From Labilithrix sp. (lineage in GTDB: Bacteria; Myxococcota_A; Polyangia; Polyangiales; Polyangiaceae), in NCBI GenBank assembly GCA_019637225.1, contig JAHBWC010000001.1, forward strand, positions 1 through 64,000: 64,000 nt of DNA, in the 5' to 3' direction. Shown here piece by piece: positions 36,788 to 44,090 of the stretch; within the stretch, counting starts at the first letter, position 1; every line of letters starts with the position of its first letter. A program made the translations under genes and the position numbers. The notes under the pieces are model-generated. The model was not told the origin of the DNA, made no database searches, and saw only the letters and a program-made list of their open reading frames with translations.

Positions 36788-36817
36788 CATATGCGGTCCC
36801 GCAAGAGACTCGGCCAG
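36788..36817 (-). promoter_or_regulatory. YTGGCN-N17-GCATATG element upstream of ParB-like gene
   Basis: Minus strand CTGGCC (36817-36812), 17 bp, GCATATG (36794-36788), then CGGAC and the ATG at 36782. The GCATATG core is embedded in a perfect 12-bp palindrome CCGCATATGCGG (36785-36796). It faces the PrimPol copy across the divergent promoter region. Confidence 0.6.
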
Positions 36818-36868
36818 AATTTCTTCGTGTGGGCGGCAGTCTGTTGGCGCCTCACCCTTGGGTATGCA

Positions 36869-36898
36869 CTGGCCAGCGCTCGCCACGACGTGCATATG
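36869..36898 (+). promoter_or_regulatory. YTGGCN-N17-GCATATG element upstream of PrimPol gene
   Basis: CTGGCC (36869-36874), 17 bp, GCATATG (36892-36898), then TCGAG and the GTG at 36904. This spacing supports GTG 36904 as the true start rather than in-frame ATGs further upstream that would overlap the divergent gene. Confidence 0.6.
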
Positions 36899-36903
36899 TC
36901 GAG

Positions 36904-39030
36904 GTGCCGGTCGCCCGCCCCGTCGCGTTCCCTCTCTTCGCGATCCATCACACTCCCGACGGGCCACGCTGCGCATGCGGCAGCGCCTCGTGCGGGCGCG
37001 TCGGTAAGCATCCCGCCGTGGCGTGGGGCGAGCTCGCGTACGGCGACGCGGTCCCGCGCCCGGAGGTGGGCGCCGGTGTCGGGCTGAAGACAGGCGCGCA
37101 TCCTCGCGGCTCCGACGTCTTCGTCGTCGACCTCGACAGCGCCGAGGCCGCCGACGCCTTCGCCCAGCGGAACGACGGCGCGCTGCCGAAGACGTACACC
37201 GTGAAGACGGGGCGCGGGTTCCAGCTCTACTTTGCGCATCCCGGGTTCACGGTCCGGAACTCCGTCGGAGAGCTCGCGCCGGGGATCGACGTGCGCGGCG
37301 ACGGCGGCTTCGTCGTCGCGTCCGGTTCACCGCATCGGTCCGGCGTCCGCTACGAGGACATGAATAAGGAGGAGCCGGGTCCTGCACCGAGTTGGCTCCT
37401 CGAATGGCTGAGCTCGCGGTCCTCCCGCCCCACAGTAGTAGAGGAGGGCCGCCTCTACCCCGGCGACCTCACCGACGGGCCCGAGCACGCTCACCGCGTC
37501 GCGCTCTACACGAAATATCTATGCGAAACGCCACCTTGCATCGAAGGCCAGGGCGGAGATCGGCGTCTCTTCGAGGTCGTGCAGTACGGCGCCTACGATT
37601 TGCAGCTTCCGACCGACGAGGTCCTCGAGCTCGTGCGGGAGCACTTCGATCCGCGCTGCGTCCCGCCGTGGGACGACGCCCTCGACGAGCGGGTTCGCCA
37701 CAAGGCGCGCTCCGCGAAGGAGGAGTCGACGCGCCCGCGAATGGAACCGCTCCCGGCCGATCTCGGCCACCTGATCGGCGTCGGCCCCGCTCCGGCATCG
37801 GTCGAAGGGCGGCCGCCTGTCGAGGCGCCGCCGCACGCTCCTACGACTCCGCAGCCGTCCGCCCCTCGGATCGTGAGCCCGTTCGAATTCGTTTGGGCGC
37901 CCGATCTAGCGAAGCCCGTTCCGCCCGTGCCGTACGTCGTCCGCCACTTCGGCATCGCGCCCGGTCGGCCAACGCTCCTCGCCGGTTACGGCGGCATCGG
38001 GAAGACCTTCGTCGTCGAGTGCCTCGGGCTGCACATCGCCGCCGGCGCCGGGAAGTGCTGGGAACTCCCGATCGTCGGCGGACGCTTCGTCCTCTTCGAC
38101 TACGAGATGACGCTCCCGCCAACCCAGCGCCGCTTCCAGCGGCTCGCGCTCGGCCACGGGATCGACCTCCGCCTGTGCGATCTCGGCGTGACGTCCATGC
38201 CGAACCTCTACCTTTCGGACGCGGACGCGGAGACCGCCTTCTGCATCGCGACGGAGGGCGCCACGCTCGCGGCGATCGACAGCCTCGCGGCCGCCACGGC
38301 GACGGCGGACGAGAAGGAGAACGAGAAAGGGATCCGGAAATACCTCGACCTGCTCACCCGCGTGTCGACGAAGACGGGGTGCTGCTTCGTCGTGCTCGTC
38401 CACGAGCGCAAGACGTCGAAGGACGAGGCCGGCGGTCTGCAGCGCGTGCGCGGCTCGTCGGCCATCACCGACGCGGCGGGTGCCGTCATCTCCGTCAGCG
38501 CCGCCGAAGGCGATGGCGTCATCGTCCTCGACCAAACCAAGGCCTCTCTCCGAAAGAGCGAAGACAACCTCACGCTCAAGATCGAGGACGTGTGGCCGGA
38601 GGGCTCGATCGGTGGCGAGGGTGACGACGCCCCCGGGCTCCGTGTGCAACGGCTCGAAGAGCGCCCGGCGAACGAGCAGAGCGCCAAGATGCAGGCCCGC
38701 ATCGTCGAGCTCCTGTCGAAAGGGCCGCAGGAGACGAAGCGCCACATCGAACGCGCGCTCGGCATGCGCTCCGGCAGCGTCGGTCACGAGATCGACGCGC
38801 TCGTCGTGAAGCGAGAGATCCGGAAGCTCCCCGGCGTCGGCTTCGTCCTCGACAACCCGGTGTCCCGTCGCGACCGGGTCCTTCAAGCCGTCGCGGCGTC
38901 CGGCAGGTGGCGGTCGGCGGCCGAGCTTGCCAAGGCGGCTCACGTCGAGACCGACGTCGTGAACGAGGCGCTTCGCGCCGGCGTGATCTGCCGCTCGAGC
39001 GACGGCCTCTTCTTGATCGTCACGCGGTGA
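36904..39030 (+). CDS. PrimPol-helicase (primase/polymerase fused to RecA-like RepA ATPase)
   Basis: 708 residues from GTG 36904. The N-terminal PrimPol domain starts VARPVAFPLFAIHHTPDGPR with a Cys cluster CACGSASCGRVGKHP and the catalytic acidic pair VFVVDLDSAEA, later GIDVRGDGGFVVASGSPH. A linker leads to a RepA/DnaB-like ATPase: Walker A LLAGYGGIGKTFVV (~residue 361), Walker B-type RFVLFDYEMT and a second acidic strand TLAAIDSLAA. Two winged-helix-like segments end the protein. It probably initiates phage replication; the adjacent 39.0-39.2 kb repeat cluster is a candidate origin. Confidence 0.88.
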   Translation: MPVARPVAFPLFAIHHTPDGPRCACGSASCGRVGKHPAVAWGELAYGDAVPRPEVGAGVGLKTGAHPRGSDVFVVDLDSAEAADAFAQRNDGALPKTYTVKTGRGFQLYFAHPGFTVRNSVGELAPGIDVRGDGGFVVASGSPHRSGVRYEDMNKEEPGPAPSWLLEWLSSRSSRPTVVEEGRLYPGDLTDGPEHAHRVALYTKYLCETPPCIEGQGGDRRLFEVVQYGAYDLQLPTDEVLELVREHFDPRCVPPWDDALDERVRHKARSAKEESTRPRMEPLPADLGHLIGVGPAPASVEGRPPVEAPPHAPTTPQPSAPRIVSPFEFVWAPDLAKPVPPVPYVVRHFGIAPGRPTLLAGYGGIGKTFVVECLGLHIAAGAGKCWELPIVGGRFVLFDYEMTLPPTQRRFQRLALGHGIDLRLCDLGVTSMPNLYLSDADAETAFCIATEGATLAAIDSLAAATATADEKENEKGIRKYLDLLTRVSTKTGCCFVVLVHERKTSKDEAGGLQRVRGSSAITDAAGAVISVSAAEGDGVIVLDQTKASLRKSEDNLTLKIEDVWPEGSIGGEGDDAPGLRVQRLEERPANEQSAKMQARIVELLSKGPQETKRHIERALGMRSGSVGHEIDALVVKREIRKLPGVGFVLDNPVSRRDRVLQAVAASGRWRSAAELAKAAHVETDVVNEALRAGVICRSSDGLFLIVTR

Positions 39031-39041
39031 TCGGCAGCGGT

Positions 39042-39224
39042 GTCCCCGCGTCCCGGCATCACCCGTGTCCCTCCCGCCCTTTCTAATAGGGCGGGGACGG
39101 GGACGTAGAGGGCGTTGGGGACGCGTGTCCCCGCCGCGTCCCCCGAAAAAATAGAGGTCGGGGACAAACGTCCCCACGTTTGGGGACGGGGACACGGGGC
39201 GAAAATCGGGCGCTCTTCGGGGAC
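39042..39224. repeat. Cluster of 11 GGGGAC/GTCCCC hexamers (iteron-like, candidate origin or operator)
   Basis: Exact copies: GGGGAC at 39093, 39099, 39117, 39160, 39182, 39188 and 39219; GTCCCC at 39042, 39127, 39138 and 39170. Two form the same inverted pair with a 4-bp gap (39117-39132 and 39160-39175) and two are head-to-tail dimers (39093-39104, 39182-39193). All lie in the 329-bp gap right after the replication initiator gene. An origin is inferred from position and layout. Confidence 0.6.
39073..39095. terminator. Hairpin downstream of PrimPol gene
   Basis: CCCGCCCT (39073-39080), loop TTCTAAT, AGGGCGGG (39088-39095): a perfect 8-bp stem 43 bp past the PrimPol stop. No long T-run follows, so termination may be rho-dependent or this may be part of the repeat cluster. 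Confidence 0.4.
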
Positions 39225-39324
39225 AGAAATCGCGTCAAAAATGTGAACCGGCGATCACATCTTCGCGCCTCGATGCGTCATCGCTGAATGCGCGAAGCCG
39301 CCACGCTGCGAGGACCAAGTTCGA

Positions 39325-39354
39325 TTGGCTGACTCGATCGCGCTCCCGCATATG
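39325..39354 (+). promoter_or_regulatory. YTGGCN-N17-GCATATG element upstream of RuvC-like gene
   Basis: TTGGCT (39325-39330), 17 bp, GCATATG (39348-39354), then TCGAC and the ATG at 39360. This is one of the four copies that end 5 nt before a start codon. Confidence 0.6.
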
Positions 39355-39359
39355 TCGAC

Positions 39360-39821
39360 ATGCTCCTCGCGATTGATCCCGGCACCGACACGGGCTGGGC
39401 GCTCTTCAGCGACGCGAACGATCGCGATGGTCGCCATCGGCTGGTGGCTTGCGGGCTCGGCGACCCGCGCCTGAGCGACAAGCATCGCGCCGCCGACATC
39501 ACGCGCGTCGTGATCGAGCGGCCGATGATCTACCCGCGCGGCCAGACGAAGAACCCGAACGACGTGGTCACCCTCGCGGTCAACGCCGGCGAGTGGGGCG
39601 GTCTCTATCGGCAATGGGCGGCTGTCGAATACGTCCTCCCCTTTCAGTGGAAGGGCTCCGTTCCGAAGAACATCCACCACGAGCGCGTGATCGCGAAGCT
39701 CTCCGACGCGGAGCGCGTGGTCGTCGATCAAACTCTTGCACGCGGTCGGTCGATCGCGCGGGGTAAGCGCCACAACGTGCTCGACGCCATCGGTCTCGGG
39801 CTCTTCGGGGTCGGTCGATGA
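39360..39821 (+). CDS. RuvC-like Holliday-junction resolvase / RNase H-fold nuclease
   Basis: 153 residues. MLLAIDPGTDTGWALFS gives the first catalytic Asp (D6), VVIERPMIYP the Glu, and the C-terminal HNVLDAIGLGLFG the last Asp: the RuvC/RNase H-like triad. Phage RuvC homologs resolve branched DNA before packaging. The first gene of the plus-strand segment after the repeat cluster; its promoter-like element ends 5 nt before the ATG. It overlaps the next gene by 4 bp. Confidence 0.82.
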   Translation: MLLAIDPGTDTGWALFSDANDRDGRHRLVACGLGDPRLSDKHRAADITRVVIERPMIYPRGQTKNPNDVVTLAVNAGEWGGLYRQWAAVEYVLPFQWKGSVPKNIHHERVIAKLSDAERVVVDQTLARGRSIARGKRHNVLDAIGLGLFGVGR

Positions 39822-40453
39822 GCCACCTCATCTCGTACGGCACCGTCACGCTCGACCGGGCACTCGACTTCCTCGCGTCGCGCACGTGCAGCCCGTCGAC
39901 GTTCGGGGCGCAGCTCGATGCCATGCGTGAATCGGCAGCGCACGCGCAGCGGGTCGACGAGGAGGACGAGGAGCCCGGAGATACGGCTCAGCTCGTTCGC
40001 GTCGGGCCAATCCGGAAGGACCCGTTCGCCGCGCAGACGAACGCGGAGAACCGCATCCTCCAAGAGATCGGGACCATCCGGTGTCTCGATGCGCTCGCGG
40101 GTCTTCGTCACGACCGCGTGATGAAGAACAAGGCGGGTCTCGCTCGGCTGCAGAAGCTCGTCCCGGACGCCACGTCCGGCGCGCTCGTCATCCTCTGTCT
40201 TCGAGCCTTCGCCGAATGGCACTTGCAGTCGAAGGAGCGTGCGCTCGCCGCCGTGTACACGTGGGCCTCGAGCCTCGCTCCGGACGCATACCCGATCCCG
40301 AAGCACCGCGAGTCAGACCTCGCCCAGGCGTTTCGCGCAGGCAAGGCGGTTCGCGCGCGAGCACGAGCGGCCGAGCTCTATGGCGATTGCTACCTCGTTC
40401 TCGCGGATTGGATCACCGCGTGGAACCGTCGCCAGATCCGGGCGGTCGCATGA
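39818..40453 (+). CDS. Phage protein, unknown
   Basis: 211 residues, predominantly helical. It starts MSHLISYGTVTLDRALDFLA and contains an acidic stretch (DEEDEEPGDTAQ) and a middle helix TSGALVILCLRAFAEWHLQS. No signal peptide or catalytic motif. ATGA overlaps link it to both the resolvase and the following HTH gene. It could be a late regulator by position, but nothing in the sequence proves it. Confidence 0.6.
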   Translation: MSHLISYGTVTLDRALDFLASRTCSPSTFGAQLDAMRESAAHAQRVDEEDEEPGDTAQLVRVGPIRKDPFAAQTNAENRILQEIGTIRCLDALAGLRHDRVMKNKAGLARLQKLVPDATSGALVILCLRAFAEWHLQSKERALAAVYTWASSLAPDAYPIPKHRESDLAQAFRAGKAVRARARAAELYGDCYLVLADWITAWNRRQIRAVA

Positions 40454-40659
40454 AAGCGTGGGTCGCCATCGCGGATCTCGAAGTCCCGATCGCACCCCGG
40501 ACGCTTCGACGCTGGTGCGAGAAGGGGCAGATTCGCGCGAAGAAGGTCGGAAAACGCTGGTTCCTGCATCTCCCGACGCTGCTTGCAGAAAACGGCCTCG
40601 AACCGCTCGCCGACGAGATCCTGAGCGGCCGTTGCGGCCACGACGCGGGGATGAAGTAA
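40450..40659 (+). CDS. Small excisionase/MerR-like HTH protein
   Basis: 69 residues. IADLEVPIAPRTLRRWCEKG followed by QIRAKKVGKRWFLHLPTLL is a winged-helix recognition helix with a basic wing, typical of phage excisionases and DNA-binding helpers. It may act as recombination directionality factor for the serine integrase or as a repressor; neither is shown. Overlaps its upstream neighbour by 4 bp and ends just before the protease gene. Confidence 0.65.
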   Translation: MKAWVAIADLEVPIAPRTLRRWCEKGQIRAKKVGKRWFLHLPTLLAENGLEPLADEILSGRCGHDAGMK

Positions 40660-40662
40660 GTG

Positions 40663-41376
40663 ATGCGATCGGCGGTGCCCTTCCTCGTCGGGTTGCTCCT
40701 CGGAGCATGCGCCCGCCCGGTCCCCTCGGCGACGACGCCGAGCGCTTCCGTTTCGCACGTCGAGGCGGCCGCCGATCTCGAAGCGAAGACGGTCGCCCTC
40801 GTCCACCGAGATGACGAAGGAGACCTTCGTTCGTACTGCACCGGGGTTTGGGTGTCGGGGACGGCGATCCTCACCGCGCACCACTGCGTCGACGAGGCGA
40901 GCGTCGGCGACGACATCGACTACGTCGTCCGCGAGGACGTCTACGCGCCGGGCGAGCTCCGCGAGCGAGCCTCGATCGTGACGAGGAGTGCCAAGCTCCA
41001 CGAGACCGACGAAGCGCATGACCTCGCCCTCCTTCAGGCGTCTTCGCCGCCGTCCCACGGCGTCGCACGGGTGAACGTCGCGTCGATCCGGCCGGGCGCG
41101 TTCGCGCAAACCGTCGGACACTCGATCGGCCTGTGGTGGTCGTACTCGAGCGGCGACGTTGCGGCGCTCCGCCAGCGCGACTTCGGCGGGAGGGACATTC
41201 TCTGGGTGCAGGCGACGACGCCCATTAGCAGAGGCAACTCGGGCTGCGGGCTCTTCGATGAGAACGGGAACCTGATCGGCCTCGGACACGGCGCGCTCGC
41301 CTACGCCCAGAACCTCAACCTGTTCGTGCACGGGCAGTACATCGATGCGCTCCTGCGCAAGCAGGCGGCGCCGTGA
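40663..41376 (+). CDS. Trypsin-like serine protease lipoprotein (prophage cargo)
   Basis: 237 residues. The signal FLVGLLLGACARP has a lipobox (LLGAC). The catalytic triad of the chymotrypsin fold is complete: His in ILTAHHCVDE, Asp in EAHDLALLQAS, Ser in ISRGNSGCGLFDENGN. A Cys pair near YCTGVWV and HHC probably forms the usual disulfide. The mature enzyme should be membrane-anchored on the host surface, not a virion component. A GTG three bases upstream of the ATG is an alternative start. It is in an operon with a second protease; lysogenic conversion is inferred. Confidence 0.85.
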   Translation: MRSAVPFLVGLLLGACARPVPSATTPSASVSHVEAAADLEAKTVALVHRDDEGDLRSYCTGVWVSGTAILTAHHCVDEASVGDDIDYVVREDVYAPGELRERASIVTRSAKLHETDEAHDLALLQASSPPSHGVARVNVASIRPGAFAQTVGHSIGLWWSYSSGDVAALRQRDFGGRDILWVQATTPISRGNSGCGLFDENGNLIGLGHGALAYAQNLNLFVHGQYIDALLRKQAAP

Positions 41377-41963
41377 AGGGCAAGCACGCCTTCTGCGGCG
41401 TCGTCGCGCTGCTGGCGATCGCGTGCGGTGCGACCACGGCCCCCTCGCCACCGTCGCCGTGCGATCGCACGTATTCGGTCTCGAGCGACTTCTCCTCCGA
41501 CGAGCGCACCGCCCTCGAGCGAGCGAACGAGCGGTGGGCGGAGATCGCCGTCGCGCAGTTCTGCTTGGTCGATGGTGACGCGTCGAGGAAGACCATCCGA
41601 CGCATCCCGTACGGCAGCGCCGAGTGGCAGGAGCTCTCCCGATCCTTCGGCGGGTTGAACATCCTTGGCGTCTACCGAGGCGCGGACGACTCGATCACGA
41701 TCGTCGACTCCTTGGCGCTCGACCTGTTCGAGCTCGTCGCGCTCCACGAGCTCGGTCACGCCTATGGGCTCGGTCACGTCGACGCCCCCGCGATCATGCA
41801 CGCGGCCATCGGTACGGCGACGGACTTCACGCCGAACGACATGACCGAGTGTCGGCGCGTTGGAGCGTGTCCGGGCCTCTCGCAGTCCGACGCGCCCGAC
41901 GCAGATGACGCGCTCGAGTGTGCGCTGCCCGGACCGCATCCGAGCTCCGTCCAGGCACACTGA
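41373..41963 (+). CDS. Matrixin-like metalloprotease lipoprotein (prophage cargo)
   Basis: 196 residues from a GTG at 41373 that overlaps the previous stop as GTGA. The signal GVVALLAIACGATT has a lipobox. LVALHELGHAYGLGHVDAPA is the metzincin zinc motif HExxHxxGxxH, followed ~10 residues later by the Met-turn-like AIMHAAIG. The protein is small, like bacterial matrixins. It pairs with the trypsin-like gene: two unrelated secreted peptidases in one transcription unit. Followed by hairpins and the packaging genes. Confidence 0.83.
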   Translation: MKGKHAFCGVVALLAIACGATTAPSPPSPCDRTYSVSSDFSSDERTALERANERWAEIAVAQFCLVDGDASRKTIRRIPYGSAEWQELSRSFGGLNILGVYRGADDSITIVDSLALDLFELVALHELGHAYGLGHVDAPAIMHAAIGTATDFTPNDMTECRRVGACPGLSQSDAPDADDALECALPGPHPSSVQAH

Positions 41964-42004
41964 AAAAACAGTGTAGGGGGCCGAAGCTCCGCGGGGAGCG
42001 TTTT
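41957..42004 (+). terminator. Double hairpin downstream of protease operon
   Basis: ACACTG-AAAAAA-CAGTGT (41957-41974) overlaps the stop codon of the matrixin gene. GCTCC-GCGG-GGAGC (41986-41999) follows and is itself followed by GTTTT. The second is a plausible intrinsic terminator. The AT-rich stretch 42001-42048 after it probably holds the late promoter, though no clear -35/-10 pair stands out. Confidence 0.5.
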
Positions 42005-42080
42005 GCGTAGTTTCAATATTTTGAGATTTTCGCAATTCGGGTTTCCGCGGCGCCGAGAACCGCCGCGACGACGCTAACGA

Positions 42081-42401
42081 ATGGCAAGCAGGAAGACGTC
42101 GGCGCCGTCGCCGACGACGCGCGCGACGCTCGAAGCGAACCGAGATCGGTTGCAGGCGGACATCGACGCATGCCGCGCGAAGACCCCGCCCGATCTCGAC
42201 ACCGCCGCGAAGCTCCAATCGCAGCTCAACGGCGTGATCCGCATGCTCCTCCGGATCACCGGCGAGACAGCGCCCACGGACGCGAACCTCATCCGCTCGC
42301 CGCAGTACGTCCGGCTGAAGGCCGACCTCCTCGCCGTCTTGAAGAAGCACCCCGAGGCGCTCGCCGACGTCGTGCGCGTGTTCGACACCGCCGAGCAGTA
42401 A
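42081..42401 (+). CDS. Putative terminase small subunit
   Basis: 106 residues, helical (ATLEANRDRLQADIDACRAK, DTAAKLQSQLNGVIRMLLRI, then a C-terminal helix ADVVRVFDTAEQ). The size and position directly upstream of the large terminase fit a DNA-recognition small subunit; no HTH is obvious. ATG at 42081, first gene of the late module. Confidence 0.6.
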   Translation: MASRKTSAPSPTTRATLEANRDRLQADIDACRAKTPPDLDTAAKLQSQLNGVIRMLLRITGETAPTDANLIRSPQYVRLKADLLAVLKKHPEALADVVRVFDTAEQ

Positions 42402-42404
42402 TCA

Positions 42405-44090
42405 TTGTCGATCGAACCGAAGCGTCGCCGTGTCGGTCGACCGAAGGGACTCACCGTCCATCAGGACTTCGGCCGCGCGTGCGCCGAGCTCCTCGCCGAC
42501 CTCGGCGAACTCTCGTTCCCGTGCACGAAGTACCAGGCCGACATCATCGGCTTCGCGCGCGACGTCCTCGGCTTTCACCCCTGTTACACGCTCGACGAGC
42601 TCGTTCAGATCCGAGACGACGAGGACGCTCGCGGCGTCGAGGAGCACGAACGACGCCCCTGCCTCTGGCCGCGGCAGATCGAGATCCTCCTCGCCGCTCA
42701 GCGTGAGCGCCGCGTCGCCGTCTCGAGCGGCCACAAGATCAGCAAGAGCCACACGGCGGCGATCATCGGGCTCTGGTTCTACTGCTGCTTCCCCGACGCG
42801 AAGGTCGTCTTCTCGTCAACGACGTACCACCAGGTCGAGACGATCTTGTGGGACGAGTTCCGCAAGATGCGCTACCGGGCGCGCGTCGCGATCCCGGGCG
42901 ACATGCACGAACTCGCGCGGAGTGGCTTCCGCAGCGAAGACTTCCGTTCTGCCCGTGGCTTCACCGCGAAGGAGCCGGAAGCGGTCGCCGGTATCTCCGG
43001 CCGCAACCTGAAGTTCATTCTCGACGAGGCGAGCGGCATCCCCGACGCGATCCACGAAGCCGTGCAGGGGAACATGGCCGGCGGCGCGTCCGTCGTCATG
43101 TTCAGCAACCCGACGCGAACGTCGGGCACCTTCTTCGACGCGTTCAACGGGAAGAAGGACTTCTACACGACCTTCCAAGTCTCGAGCGAGGAGACGCCGA
43201 ACGCCGTCACCGGCCGTCGTCTCATCCCGGGCCTCGCGACGCGCGACGACGTCGAGCGAATGCGGGAGGAGTGGGGCGAAGACAGCGCCTTCTACCGGAT
43301 CCGCGTCAAGGGCGAGTTCGTCATCGCCGACGACACCAAGCCGTTCTCACTTGCTCGCTTGCAAGCCGCCGAGGAGTCGTGGTTCGACACGCCTGCGGAG
43401 GGTCGCCTCCATGTGAGCATCGATCCCGCCGGCCCCGGTGGAAGCGGTGACGAGACCGGCTTCGCCGTCCGTCGCGGTAACAAGGTCCTCGAGGTCTACG
43501 CGCGGTCGGGGCTCTCGGAGGACGGCATCCTCACCGAGCTCCGAGGTCTGATCCGGAAGCATCGCCGCGAGCGCGAGATCGCCGAGGACCTCCGCCCCGT
43601 CGTCGCGATCGATCGCGAAGGCCCCATTGGCTACAAGGTCTGGGTTCGCATCCGAACGCACTACGAGCTCGGGAGCGACGCTCCCGTCCGCGTCGTCGGC
43701 GTCCGCGCCAGCGATCGCGCCACGCGGCGCCCTGACCTCTACGACCGTGTCCGAGACGAGCTCTGGGGAAACCTCGAGCAATGGCTCAAGAGCGGCGGCG
43801 CGATCCCCGCCGACGCGAAGCTCGAACGCGAGCTCCACACCATCGAGTGGTCGCAGACGCTGCAGGGGCGGCTGAAGGCGACGCCGAAGGATGACATTCG
43901 AAAGCTCCTGAACGGACGCTCGCCTGACCGCGCCGACGCGCTCGCTCTCGTCGTGTGGGAGCCATCCGGCTTTCGTGAGGACCGCGATGCCGATCCTTCA
44001 CCGCCAACACTGACGACGCGCATCGCCGATCGCGCCGAAGCCTTCGACCCGTACGCCGGAAGCGGCATCGATCCTTACTCGAAACTCTGA
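42405..44090 (+). CDS. terL: Terminase large subunit
   Basis: 561 residues from a TTG at 42405. The ATPase Walker A position is RVAVSSGHKISKSHTAA (~107-114, a G-x4-KS/T-type loop), Walker B-type NLKFILDEASGIPD follows, then VVMFSNPTRTSG (coupling motif). The C-terminal RNase H-like nuclease has VSIDPAGPGGSGDETGFAV, VVAIDREGPIGYKV and DRADALALVVW as acidic motifs. It packages and cuts concatemers. Directly upstream of the DUF935-type portal gene, as in Mu-like head modules. Confidence 0.92.
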   Translation: MSIEPKRRRVGRPKGLTVHQDFGRACAELLADLGELSFPCTKYQADIIGFARDVLGFHPCYTLDELVQIRDDEDARGVEEHERRPCLWPRQIEILLAAQRERRVAVSSGHKISKSHTAAIIGLWFYCCFPDAKVVFSSTTYHQVETILWDEFRKMRYRARVAIPGDMHELARSGFRSEDFRSARGFTAKEPEAVAGISGRNLKFILDEASGIPDAIHEAVQGNMAGGASVVMFSNPTRTSGTFFDAFNGKKDFYTTFQVSSEETPNAVTGRRLIPGLATRDDVERMREEWGEDSAFYRIRVKGEFVIADDTKPFSLARLQAAEESWFDTPAEGRLHVSIDPAGPGGSGDETGFAVRRGNKVLEVYARSGLSEDGILTELRGLIRKHRREREIAEDLRPVVAIDREGPIGYKVWVRIRTHYELGSDAPVRVVGVRASDRATRRPDLYDRVRDELWGNLEQWLKSGGAIPADAKLERELHTIEWSQTLQGRLKATPKDDIRKLLNGRSPDRADALALVVWEPSGFREDRDADPSPPTLTTRIADRAEAFDPYAGSGIDPYSKL

